The notes under the pieces are model-generated. The model searched no databases and was not told the origin of the DNA. It was given only the letters and a program-made list of their open reading frames with translations. From Mortierella alpina (lineage: Eukaryota > Mortierellomycota > Mortierellomycetes > Mortierellales > Mortierellaceae): a stretch of 64,000 nucleotides of DNA. Where the stretch lies: the NCBI GenBank assembly GCA_029449245.1, contig JANATF010000022.1, forward strand, positions 207,501 to 271,500, given 5' to 3'. Within the stretch, counting starts at the first letter, position 1. The number at the start of each line of letters is the position of its first letter. Of this stretch, positions 44,186-53,844 are shown piece by piece. The position numbers were made by a program, and so were the translations under genes.

Positions 44186-45529
44186 ATGCTCAAATCCCTA
44201 AACTCTCCCCCCAAGATGACCAGGCGCTCGTCAAAACTGATCACTGTATTCTGCATCATCGATGGCCAGCCGTCGTCAAGCCCCTTTTGCATCAAGATCT
44301 CTAACGGGTTTACTGTTGATGACCTCAAGACCAGCATCAAGACTAAGCAGTTTCAGCTCTTCAAGAACATCGAGGCAATCAGCCTCAGACTTTGGAGGGT
44401 CCTGATCGATGAAGCGACTCATCACGACAAAGTGGTCCTACTTTCTGATGTCAGTGCCACGGATAAGAAGCTCCTAATGTCAACGGATCGTCTTTCTGCT
44501 ATATTTCCGAAACCTCCATCTGAGGGCTACATTCACATCATCATCGAGAACAGTGGCGCTCCAGAATGCCAGCAAGACCAAGACCATGCTCGAAATCAAG
44601 CCACCACTCCGGATTCACTTGCACTATTATCCGCCTGGGACATCGAAACACTCCAACTCGACTACGTTCCTCCAGTCAAGTCTTCCATCTCTGATAAAGT
44701 CAAGCAGCAATTTTCCAGAGAGATATCCACGGTTCTGAAATCAGGAACAGCCCTACCTGAGGACAAACCACCGCGTGACGTCAATTTCAACGCGAAAGAC
44801 TCAGCTCCGTGTGCTGCCGCCGTCATTTCCAACAACATAAGCAAGCACGACCATTCAGTAAACTCTGCCGCCGCTGGTGAGGCTAGTCATCAGAGTGAGA
44901 AAGGCACCCCCGATCCCTCTGACGCCGCTATGGTTCGAACACCTAAACTCAAGCGTGATTTTTCCTTCGTGGAAGAAGACACACCAGAACAAGACATCAT
45001 TCCATGCTCATCTCATCCGGCGTCTTTTACCAAGAGGGTCTGCTTCCCTCCTCAAATGGACCGCCACGACCACTCAGTGGACCCCACCGCTGCTGACGAG
45101 GCCAGTGATCAGAGCGAGCAAGGCACCCCCGAATCCTCCAACCATGCTGCGGCTCGAAAACTCAGGCGCATCATTTCTTTCATGGATGGAGACACTGGCA
45201 GCCCCCCAGAACAAGACCGTACCTCATCTTCTACGACGAACACCTGCTCTCCCGATCAAGACAGGCGCGAGTCATCCGAGCGTATTCATTTGATTTACCA
45301 AGCTCAAGATGCCATCCGCAAGCTCAACAACGACAAACGACGTGCGACCTTGGACTTGCTTCAAAACTCTATCGAGCTTTTTGGACCGGCACGAGAACAG
45401 GCATCGCGTAGCATGCTTAACGATCTTGAGAAAATAGCAAAAGTATCACGCAGGCACCTTCGGGATTTCAACAACAGGATTGATAAAATCAACAAGTGGA
45501 TGCAACACGCCGAGGGGCTAGATACATAA
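44186..45529 (+). CDS. CRN-header protein with duplicated acidic linker and helical tail
   Basis: 447 residues, single exon; a second in-frame ATG at 44216 (MTRRSSK) is an equally good start. 19-125: CRN header (ITVFCIIDGQPSSSPF, FTVDDLKTSIK, LRLWRVLID, YIHIIIEN). 126-350: Ser/Pro/Asp-rich linker holding two copies of an about 50-residue segment (HDHSV...EAS.QSE.GTP ... SF...D...PEQD). 365-440: charged helices (IYQAQDAIRKLNNDKRRATL). No nuclease, kinase or NTPase motif. Basic patches (KLKRDFSF, KLRRIISF) sit in each linker copy. Possibly a CRN with a new C-terminal module, or one that has lost its enzymatic end. Confidence 0.75.
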   Translation: MLKSLNSPPKMTRRSSKLITVFCIIDGQPSSSPFCIKISNGFTVDDLKTSIKTKQFQLFKNIEAISLRLWRVLIDEATHHDKVVLLSDVSATDKKLLMSTDRLSAIFPKPPSEGYIHIIIENSGAPECQQDQDHARNQATTPDSLALLSAWDIETLQLDYVPPVKSSISDKVKQQFSREISTVLKSGTALPEDKPPRDVNFNAKDSAPCAAAVISNNISKHDHSVNSAAAGEASHQSEKGTPDPSDAAMVRTPKLKRDFSFVEEDTPEQDIIPCSSHPASFTKRVCFPPQMDRHDHSVDPTAADEASDQSEQGTPESSNHAAARKLRRIISFMDGDTGSPPEQDRTSSSTTNTCSPDQDRRESSERIHLIYQAQDAIRKLNNDKRRATLDLLQNSIELFGPAREQASRSMLNDLEKIAKVSRRHLRDFNNRIDKINKWMQHAEGLDT

Positions 45530-45595
45530 TCCCGTGAAATTGAGTTGTCTTCGAGTAGTTGAAATAAATAACCAAGTACCTTAACGCATATTTCT

Positions 45596-45625
45596 CTCCT
45601 CGGGAATCGAACCCGGATTATCTCC
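45596..45625 (-). other. tRNA T-arm-like fragment
   Basis: On the minus strand ATCCGGGTTCGATTCCCGAG has a full B-box and a 4-bp T stem, but no acceptor or anticodon stem can be paired upstream. A tRNA 3' remnant or chance pol III motif. Confidence 0.35.
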
Positions 45626-45833
45626 ATAGGGTGCTCGATGATGCTGTCACAAAGGACAAGAGCTGGAATTATGGCCCCTTTGGCTCATGGACTTGGTTCG
45701 ATTTTCACCAGTCCTCTCTTTTTCCATTCACCAGCCCGCTCTTTTTTTCCACCCACTGGGCACTTTTTTTCCATCCACTGGGCACTATTTTTCCTTTTTT
45801 TTCCCCCGCACCGCTTATTCGCGCATCCGAGCT

Positions 45834-48641
45834 ATGATGAACACATCGCCTCTTCCCAAGCAAACATCCATTGATCTCCCATCACTATGCTACAGTGCCG
45901 TCATCGCCAAGGGCCCCCCGTTTGAACCCACCCCCCGCATTTGCAGCACGGATGAAGACATCGACATCGCTCAATTAGTTGATGCTGTGTCCAAGGATGG
46001 TGTCCCTCTTGTCCTGGAGGGATGGCACGAGCATCCCGCTTGGAAGAAAGCGCTCTTCACATTCACTTTTCTCACGAGAAAGCATGGAAAGGATGGTAAA
46101 GTTTCTTGATATGCCCATCCTCGTGGGGCGTTCAATGTGCAGCCTCTAAACATTCTGAATCCTTCATAGTTATAACCTGCCGGGATCATCGCAACGTGGT
46201 CGATGTGGACATCACAATGAGAGACTACATCTCGACTGTTCGCCGCTCCAACTTTAACAGTTTCAGTACGCAGGACCAGTCCACGTCAGGCACTCTTCTC
46301 TATGCCAAGGATTTAACTTGCCCTCAGGAGTGGCAAAAGTCTCTCATGGACGACATCATGCCACCATTCCTCGCGTATAGGGGAGAGAACGATCTAAGTA
46401 GGTGGCACATTTCGAGTTCTCCGACAGCGGAATGAAGCGAATTACGAACTAATCCTCTACTCAGATTCCTTTAGCCCTGACTCTGCAGCAGAGAACCTTT
46501 TGGTTTACATCGGCCAGCACGGCACATGGTATGGTTTTGCAGGAACTTGAAAACCCATCCCAGATTCAACGGCAACTATTAATAACTCATACTGCAAAAC
46601 TCTGTTACAGGACACCAGCGCACATCGACCACTGTGGCACAATTGGACACAACATCATGGCATGGGCTGATAGCGGTAATGGAACTGTAAACCAAACTAT
46701 CGCTTCCGTTGTGAACTGTATCTACAGCAACTAATTAATATGTTTCTAACTCATATAGGATCATCCTCAATCTGGTTTATGATTGCCAGGAAAGACAAGG
46801 CCAAGGCCGAAACTCTTTTTCGATCTTTGGGGCGACATATCGAGCTGGAAAATTACTTCATCGCTGTGGATGACCTTGCTAAAGCGGACTTTCCAATTTA
46901 CGTTACGGAGCAACGTATTGGTGATCTAATCCTGATTCCCTCCCTGGGGTATCATCAAGTGGCGAACCTGGTATGAATTTGAGTGCCGAGAGTGAACACA
47001 TGAACACGACATCCACCCGAACCCCTCTAATCGTTGCGACTTCTCATTCTCATCTAGGGAAAAGCGACTATCAAAGTTGCTTGGAATAGGTTGACAACGA
47101 GTTGTCTACAGGCAGCTGTCAACGTCGTGCTTCCGCGATACAGAGAGTAAGTGAGCTCATTTTGAGACGAGTGGCTCAATCTGCCGCATTCAACTACTCA
47201 TTATTTATTAATACGTGTCAACTGTAAACCAGGATCAACAATCCAGAAGTCTACCGAACAAAGTCTGTTATCAAAGGCGCTCTCGAAAACTGGACGAATC
47301 TACTACAAACTGGAGCCGACCCTTTTCCTGTACGGAAGATGTCCTTTTGCCGTTCATTCAAGGAGCTTATCGCTCTTTTCAGAGCTATTGTAGAGGAGGA
47401 TTGGATTGATTTGGACGGACTAAAAGAGGAAAAGTGGTTCACTCTTGACCTTGATGTCCACATGAGCGTCTTTCAGTCACCAAGCAAGGCAGAGGATACA
47501 GCACCTGCGACTTGCAATTTCTGCCTCTGTGATATCTGGAACCGTCACTTTCACTGCCGCCATTGCACTGATGACGATGTGAGCTACGACCTTTGCATGC
47601 GCTGCTTCGCTCTGGGTCGTGGCTGTGAGCACAGAATAACGTCTATGACGTTCATGGAGTCATTCTCCCTGAAGTCTCTACGGGAACTGCACTCGTTGGC
47701 CATTAATGCATGGAATGGGTCCACTATTCTCCTGGGATGCGATGGCTATGATGCAATGATCGATGTTTGGAATAATTGGTAAGATTCAGCACCACAAGAA
47801 AATATCTGTTCGGCTGTGCGATGCTAACCCGTACGCAAATGTGCACTGTAGCATCATCCCTAAATCCAACAGCTACTCCTCTGCATCATTGGCGTATGCA
47901 AGATCTATGCACGTCAAGTACCAAGCTCCTGTAAGTCAGTTTTCTCAGGGCCCAGGGCACGCTTTATCATTATTCTATTCATATTAACATGCTCTCTACC
48001 AGTTCTCCTGTCATCATTGCAGAGAAATCAGAAAAGGCTATCTCGCCATTCCATGCACGAACTTGCGCCCTACTCACTGCCCTTCGAAACCAGCCAAGAG
48101 AGGAGTCAAAGCTTGCCGCCTTCACTTCTGTGAGTTGTGCTTATTCAATTACTATCAATTAACCTGGATCGATGTTTTCAGCAGACGGTCAGCTTCTGTC
48201 ATATGCCCCAGATGCCAGGATATTTGCTTATGCACGAAATGCCAAAGACTAAGGGGTAGCGTTGTCATCACTCAGCCGCACAACACAACACCTCGGACGC
48301 CATTTTTCACCAATCCATCAGATGATGTCCACAACAGAGGAGGTGCATGTGACTCTATGACACACTCGCACGCGCGCAGGAAGACAACTGGAAAGAGGAC
48401 TAGGCAGCTAGAAGTAGAGCAGATTGTCAACTCAGAAGTTGGAGAGTCGACTGGACCCAACCAGGCGCCTGCTACAAGAGCGGAACAAACAACTGTACGT
48501 CAAGAGCCAAGCACGACGGACGCCGAATGGTGTGAGATCCTTGAGAAAAAAGACCAAGCTCTCAAAGACGCTATTGAGGCATTGTCTAAAGCACGGGCAG
48601 ATATCCACACCATTTTACAGCGACAAAGGACTCAGATATGA
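45834..48641 (+). CDS. JmjC-domain protein with 4CXXC zinc region, putative histone demethylase
   Basis: Exons 45834-46095, 46170-46397, 46465-46528, 46611-46675, 46759-46970, 47058-47146, 47233-47778, 47852-47930 and 48003-48641 join in phase to 727 residues. The JmjC core has the Fe(II) facial triad His189-x-Asp191 (TPAHIDHCG) and His272 (LGYHQVANLG), with 2-oxoglutarate as expected co-substrate. Two zinc regions follow: CNFC ... CRHC ... CMRCF ... CEHR (about 425-470) and CHHCREIRKGY ... FCELCLFNYY ... ICPRCQDICLCTKC (from 518), which matches the zf-4CXXC_R1 type found in KDM3/IBM1-like demethylases and CDCA7. A basic segment (HARRKTTGKRTR) and a helical tail end the protein. H3K9 demethylation is the likely role by family, unproven here. 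The eighth exon boundary (47779-47851) is my best reading. Confidence 0.88.
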
Positions 48642-49199
48642 ACCAATACAATCTGTTAACGTGGATTAAATTCAGATGAGTTCTTGAAGAGAGCAGCTTT
48701 TGACTCAAAAGTGGCGCTAACCAGAGATTGCTCTCGAGGGTAATTTTCAATGTTGTGCACGCATCGTGCGCTGAAAACCAAATTGTAAGTATCGTGAAGG
48801 GTTTCTGGACTCTGCCCATCGTGCTTAGGCGTCTGCGTTTGCATCAAGTGCACCAAAAAAATAGGCCAGCGATCGATCAGTACAGCCCTCCCAACACCCT
48901 CATCAGAACGATGAGCAGCTGATGCTCTACAATGACCTTTCTCGTAACAGAGGTGATATCGCTGATGACATGAATCGCTCTTTTTACCAACCGGAACCGG
49001 AAACAAACAGTGGGCAAGTAATACACTTGGATTACCGTTATGAATGCAACTGCAGCGCCTCTTTTTTTCACAGCCTCTTTTTATTATGAGCCCCTTTTTT
49101 TCTCGTTACAAACAACAACTGAAAGTTGTGCTGGAAAACTTGCCGCACGTACATCACCTTACAGAACTGTGTACTGCTGTTATACTTTGCCATCAATAT
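48642..49199. other. No supported gene
   Basis: Short frames without motifs between the JmjC gene and the helicase pseudogene. Confidence 0.4.
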
Positions 49200-49860
49200 T
49201 CAGTCATTCGACTTCTCAAATTCATTGAAGTCGACAATGCCAAGTTCCTCCAGCAGTCTCCTGACAAGGCTCTCCATATCGACCTCAGAGGATCCCTTCT
49301 CCTCAGCGATTTCCTTGATCAGTTCGCCTAAAACTCTCTCCTCCTCTGCTGCTTTTGTCAATCGAACCTTAACAGTGTGAGCAACACTTTGAATCTTTGA
49401 AAGACCATAATCCAGAATAAACAAATCCTGATGCAGTCGTACTCTACTCATCGCCACATACCCTTGCCCTGATGAGAAGGCATCTTAAAGAGATACCGCC
49501 ACCCTGGACAAAGTCAGTGACAGGGACTTATGGATAGTTATTGCCCAAGATAGCATTACGGGAACCTGGCACCGTTCATGATTGCCTTTTCCAGTACTCC
49601 GATACTCTTTCCCGATACGGAAACGTGCACCACCCTCTACCTCTATCTCCACTGCTCCACTGTCATGATACCGACAAACTCTTCCAAGTGTTTTCATTGA
49701 CCAGCCCTCGGTTTGGACTGATGTTAGATGTGCACAAAACCATAGCTCCAACCTTGAGACGTAGCTCAGATTCCAAGCTCGTTTCCGCAGCTATGGTTAC
49801 CGCTACCTTCTTTACAACCAGAGAGCCACTGAGGTTGCTGTGGATGATGTCGTGTTAATT
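49200..49860 (-). pseudogene. PIF1-like helicase, C-terminal remnant
   Basis: On the minus strand SWAITIHKSLSLTLSRVAVSL, an in-frame TAA, then DAFSSGQGYVAMSRVR match the PIF1 C-terminal block (IHKSQGLTL ... GQxYVALSR). The Gln of the motif is replaced (HKSLS). Upstream, LRLKVGAMV is in a different frame from the HKS block, so there are at least one stop and one frameshift. The tail (VRRLLEELGIVDFNEF) ends at 49200. The N-terminal helicase motifs are absent. Confidence 0.8.
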
Positions 49861-49962
49861 TTACCTTTGGAGAACATATGTGGAGGGTCGACGCCTTTGA
49901 TTCAATGAACCTCTTTTTTGAGAATCTTTGGGGTAGATTGGACCAGCATAGCTTTTAGGTAT

Positions 49963-50110
49963 GGACGTGGAAAATATAACCGGAATTGAAGTAACGAGAC
50001 AAGAGAGGGATCTGTTTATTCGCCAGGAACCGGAATCTAAATAGGTTCGGTTCCTGGGGCTCTGTCTAGCTACTATTGTCATGTGATCTGGCCAATACGG
50101 TGCAGGACGC
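49963..50110. repeat. Dispersed repeat shared with 10496-10640
   Basis: Same block order (AAGTAACGAGAC, AGAGAGGGA, AATAGGTTCGGTTCCTG, GTCATGTGATCTGGCCAATA). Non-coding. Confidence 0.6.
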
Positions 50111-50170
50111 ATGCCGCGTGAAAATCAGGTTTATATAATGATTCACATGATTGTTCATAAAAGCAGTTAA

Positions 50171-51234
50171 TCAGTAAAGATTGGCGCGGTGTCTAGTCAT
50201 ATCATGGATCAATCGCTCCAGGACTTTATATCCAAGGACAACACCTGCATTAAGTTGAATCTTGATCCAAGGATGAGATAACCTTAGCCAATCTGCTGCT
50301 TCCTTGTTGACACCATGGTTCCAAAGGCCGCATATGGATCGCAGCTTTGGCCAGTGTTCCGTCATCCATTGGACCTCCTCGACTCCAATTTGTTGAGCCA
50401 TTCCCTGGACATCTAACACTTGCAGCTTCTTCAACCCATGCAGGTTTATCAGTACACTCTCCAAGTGATCTCAAGGCACTCTTATTGATAATTATCCTCC
50501 ATTACGTCTGGTTGTCCTAAACTTAGCTCTTCCAAATTGATAAACTTGCCAAGTCGTTCATAGACTCGCTGTTGAAGAAGTCTTCCTTCACCGGGAAAGA
50601 TTTCAGGAAGAGCATCTTCACGCGATGCTCGGCCAACATACGCACTGAGAAATTCTTCTTCGTAATACTTCGTGACATCCGGTCTTGGAATGCAGGTGAT
50701 TTTAGTCTTGAAAACTTTGAGGTGCATTTCACACGCCCATGGTGTCGCGTGCCGCGAGCACAGACAGCAACCGCGCCCTCCTTTGTGTTTGATTGCGTGT
50801 CGCCAAACACCTTAAGTCGGGCTGTTGTCCTTGTGTTACCCGATGCCCTTTCTTTATGGCTCGACCCATGACCATGGCGCTCCCCGCCACGGCTGGGTTA
50901 TTTCGTATATATGTTCTGTCGCCCCGCCTCTGTTCTGATCACTATCTGTTAACTTGAATAAACACCTCTTCTGTCTGGCTCCACCCGTTCCACACAACTT
51001 CCAATCCACCCTCTCTCCTCTGCTTGAGCTACTGCAGAAGGTCAAACCTGCCTGGGAGCTATACAGGATCACGACACATGGTTTGAGAGTATTCGAATGT
51101 GGGAGTAGGTCGATGACGTCTTTGGCCTCCAAGTATGGCTTCTTGCATTGCTCGCTGCAATCATCATCGCCAGTAATTAAAGTTTGGAGTTTGCCACTGG
51201 TCGATAAGAGTTGGCATTCCTGTTGTAAAAACAA
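50171..51234 (-). pseudogene. F-box/LRR-type protein gene, 3' part, split by a solo LTR
   Basis: Coding sequence on both flanks of the solo LTR lies in one frame once the LTR and one CATGG copy are discounted. The upstream part (from 51234: ITGDDDCSEQCKKPYLEAKD ... SNTLKP) runs into the downstream part (MHLKVFKTKITCIPRPD ... NLEELSLGQPD). A further one-base shift lies near 50470, before VLINLHGLKKLQVLD and EEVQWMTEHWPKLR. The 5' part of the gene is missing before about 51234. These segments are typical of the large fungal F-box/LRR families of Mortierella-like genomes (by recollection). Confidence 0.75.
50743..51076 (+). mobile_element. Solo LTR, 334 bp, 5-bp target duplication CATGG
   Basis: TGTCGCGTGCC ... 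ATCACGACA, flanked by CATGG at 50738-50742 and 51077-51081. Internal GGGCTGTTG, CCCATGACCATGG and CTGTTAACTTGAATAAACAC are shared with the LTRs at 51478, 51979 and (inverted) 5932. It interrupts the F-box/LRR gene. Confidence 0.93.
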
Positions 51235-51530
51235 TATTTTTTTAATGAAGGGACAAAACTGTCCGAATGATTGACGATGGTTATGACGTGATCTCTATGT
51301 AGCCAGTGCTTCAGTGGCGATGATACTTGGCACATCCATAGTCCATACGTGCGTCTATCTATCTATCTAACTACAGGATTTGAAAGACATCGGGAGAGTA
51401 TGTCGCGAGAAAACACGTGGCAAAGTGAAATTTCAAAAACATTCGGACAGTTTTGTCCCATACTGTATGGACGAAGGTGTCGCGTGCCACGAGCACAGAC
51501 AGCAACCACGCCCTCCTTTGTGTCTAATTG

Positions 51531-51801
51531 TGTCACAGTATCGTAGAATGTTCTTCTACTTCGCCCTCAACGCGTTCCTGCTTCACCCCTCTAAAGCACC
51601 TCGCCACCGCCCTCTAGAACTACTTCGCCTTCTCACACACTAGTATAAATACCCTCTCGTCAGTGTATAATAAACCTCATCCGTTCTAGCCTCTTCCTCT
51701 TGTCCTAGTATCCTTGTCTTTCCTCTGGCCTCTTCCTTGTCTTACCTGATCTTTCCCTTGTCTTCCTCTGGTCCACACCTTCTTGTCCTCTTGCTATTAC
51801 A
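51531..51801 (+). mobile_element. Nested solo LTR, 271 bp, target duplication AATTG
   Basis: TGTCACAGTATCG ... TGCTATTACA, with AATTG at 51526-51530 and 51802-51806. It contains TAGTATAAATACC as promoter box. A different LTR family from its host. Confidence 0.9.
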
Positions 51802-51978
51802 AATTGGGAGTCGCCAACACCTTAAGTCGGGCTGTTATCCCTGTGTTACCCAGTGACCTTTTCTTATGGCTCGACCCATGACCATGGTACACCCCGCGCC
51901 GCGGCTGGGTTATTTTAGTATATAGGTTTGTCGCCTAGCCTCTGTTCTGATCCTTATCTGTTAACTTGAATAAACACC

Positions 51979-52341
51979 TGTCGCGGACAACGAGTGTACA
52001 TAGCATCTACCACGCCCTTGACCTTGGCTAGCCTAGAGCGGGTCATAGTATATTTGGCCATGCCTTATATGCCTTTTCCTGCCTTGCTTCCATGCGCCCC
52101 TTTTCTTGGAGAACGAACTATGTCACGACCGGTGACCATGCGCCTAAAGCATCTCAGATCCGTACCTCATATATATAGCCTGTCCGCCTCGTCTCGTCCT
52201 GATCCCTATCTGTTAACTTGAATAAACACCTCTTCTGTCCGGCTCCATACGCCCCACACACCCCTCAATACGCCCCATTCCCTCCTGCCTAATCTACCGT
52301 AGAAGGTCAAATCCGCCTGGGAGCAATCGAGGATCACGACA
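51979..52341 (+). mobile_element. Nested solo LTR, 363 bp, target duplication ACACC
   Basis: TGTCGCGGACAACGAG ... GGATCACGACA. ACACC precedes it (51974-51978). The downstream copy is split by the Gypsy element (ACA at 52342-52344 and CC at 57942-57943), so this LTR was in place before the Gypsy insertion. Confidence 0.88.
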
Positions 52342-52344
52342 ACA

Positions 52345-52586
52345 TGCAATAGTACAGATCCGTTACGCAAAGTACTATGCCTCCAAGAGTGTAACAGGAG
52401 TTGTGGGCGCATCGTTAGAGACCAGAACAAGGATAACGCCAAGCCGTAAGAGACTGGAACGCGACCTTGCTCGGGCCCTCACAGACATAGATAAATAGAC
52501 GCTACCTTCCTCTGCAAGAAGACCAGACTTTGCCTACCTTATTAAAGATACACATAACCTACATACCCTGACCTCCTCTTGTTGCA
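52345..52586 (+). repeat. 5' LTR of the chromovirus
   Basis: 242 bp, TG...CA ends, identical by reading to 57695-57936. Confidence 0.95.
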
Positions 52587-52720
52587 TTGGTAGCAAAGGA
52601 ATCAATTCGATCCACCCCGACACCATCGACTAGGCACCCTCTGATTCTCATCCTTGATTCCCCCGACTCCTCAGAACCCCCAGAACCCCAGAACCCAGAA
52701 CCTTCCCCCTGACTCCCCTG

Positions 52721-53725
52721 ATGACTGACCAAGTCACTGACACCACGAACGCACTAGCCGACTTACAGTTGAGCGACGAAGTACTCGCCCGGATCGTGAG
52801 CCATGTTGCAAACACGCTCGCTGCCGCCCAACCTCAGCCGACCGCTTCACTAAATGCGCAAGATCAAGCACGCCTCGTCCGTAATGACGAAGCTCGGACC
52901 CTGGCCACCGTTCTCAAGCCCTCGAAACCAAAGCCGTATACTGGTGCAATCGACGCGGATGCGTGTTTGAACTTCATTGACAACCAGGCGGAATACTTCG
53001 ACATCGTCGACCTTCACCGTGACTCTTGGGTCAAGTACACCGCTGTCAACCTCGAGAGCGAGGCTAAGGCATGGTGGAGATCGTCAGGACTAAAGCTAGA
53101 TTCCAAATGGGAGGCCTTCGAGGCGGCCTTCACGGCCTATCACACCCCGCCGAACGCCGTGGCTGCGGCACGTCAGGAGCTGAACAACTTGCGCCAAAAG
53201 GGCCAAAGCGTAAACGAGTACACGCATCGCTTCCGCCGCCTTCTGCGCCTGATCCCTGCCATGGATGCACAGACGGCTCTGTACATTTACACCACTGGCT
53301 TGGAGCCTGAGACCAGCAAGGAGGTGCGCTTGCGCCAGCCCGAGACAATGGAACAGGCCGTGCACCAAGCTGCGATCGTGCACGCCATTTTACATCCCCA
53401 TGGCCCCACAGCGAGCCCCGCCCCTGCACCAACCACGACCACGAACACGACCGCCATGGAGGTGGACACGCTTACCACCGTGCTCAACCACATCGAGCGC
53501 CTCGCACAGACACTTGGCCAGAACTCGACCCACGTCGCCAACATGCGCCGCCCTCTGCCCAAGCTGACCACCCAAGAGAAAGCGAGACTGATGAAGATTG
53601 GAGGCTGCTTCAAGTGCCGACGACGAGGACATATGGCCTCTAACTGCAATAGCCCTCCTTACACCCCTTACAACGTGAATAGTGTGGAGATGGAGACAAG
53701 AGACGACGACGCGGGAAAAGCCTAG
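52721..53725 (+). CDS. gag: Gag polyprotein of the chromovirus
   Basis: 334 residues. The middle is a Ty3/Gypsy capsid-type domain (YFDIVDLHRDSWVKYTAVNL, then AWWRSS, WEAFEAAF, LRQKGQSVNEYTHRFRRL). A Pro/Thr linker precedes a zinc knuckle CFKCRRRGHMASNC (C-x2-C-x4-H-x4-C, about residues 297-310). It forms the retroelement's particle and binds its RNA. It is followed, in another frame and after a 119-bp gap, by the separate pol frame. Confidence 0.95.
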   Translation: MTDQVTDTTNALADLQLSDEVLARIVSHVANTLAAAQPQPTASLNAQDQARLVRNDEARTLATVLKPSKPKPYTGAIDADACLNFIDNQAEYFDIVDLHRDSWVKYTAVNLESEAKAWWRSSGLKLDSKWEAFEAAFTAYHTPPNAVAAARQELNNLRQKGQSVNEYTHRFRRLLRLIPAMDAQTALYIYTTGLEPETSKEVRLRQPETMEQAVHQAAIVHAILHPHGPTASPAPAPTTTTNTTAMEVDTLTTVLNHIERLAQTLGQNSTHVANMRRPLPKLTTQEKARLMKIGGCFKCRRRGHMASNCNSPPYTPYNVNSVEMETRDDDAGKA

Positions 53726-53844
53726 GGCGAGAATCTAACCAGGCCGTTCTCGCCCACAAGCCCTCTGCCCCACGGGCCCTGGCCCCCGGTGGGCGTGGTC
53801 TTCAACCAGAGCTAAGTAGCAATAAAATATTTCCCTTTTCTCAT

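Noticed and set aside
45590-45670. Complete minus-strand tRNA
   Set aside because: Only the T-arm region matches. No acceptor stem or anticodon arm can be folded from the adjacent sequence.
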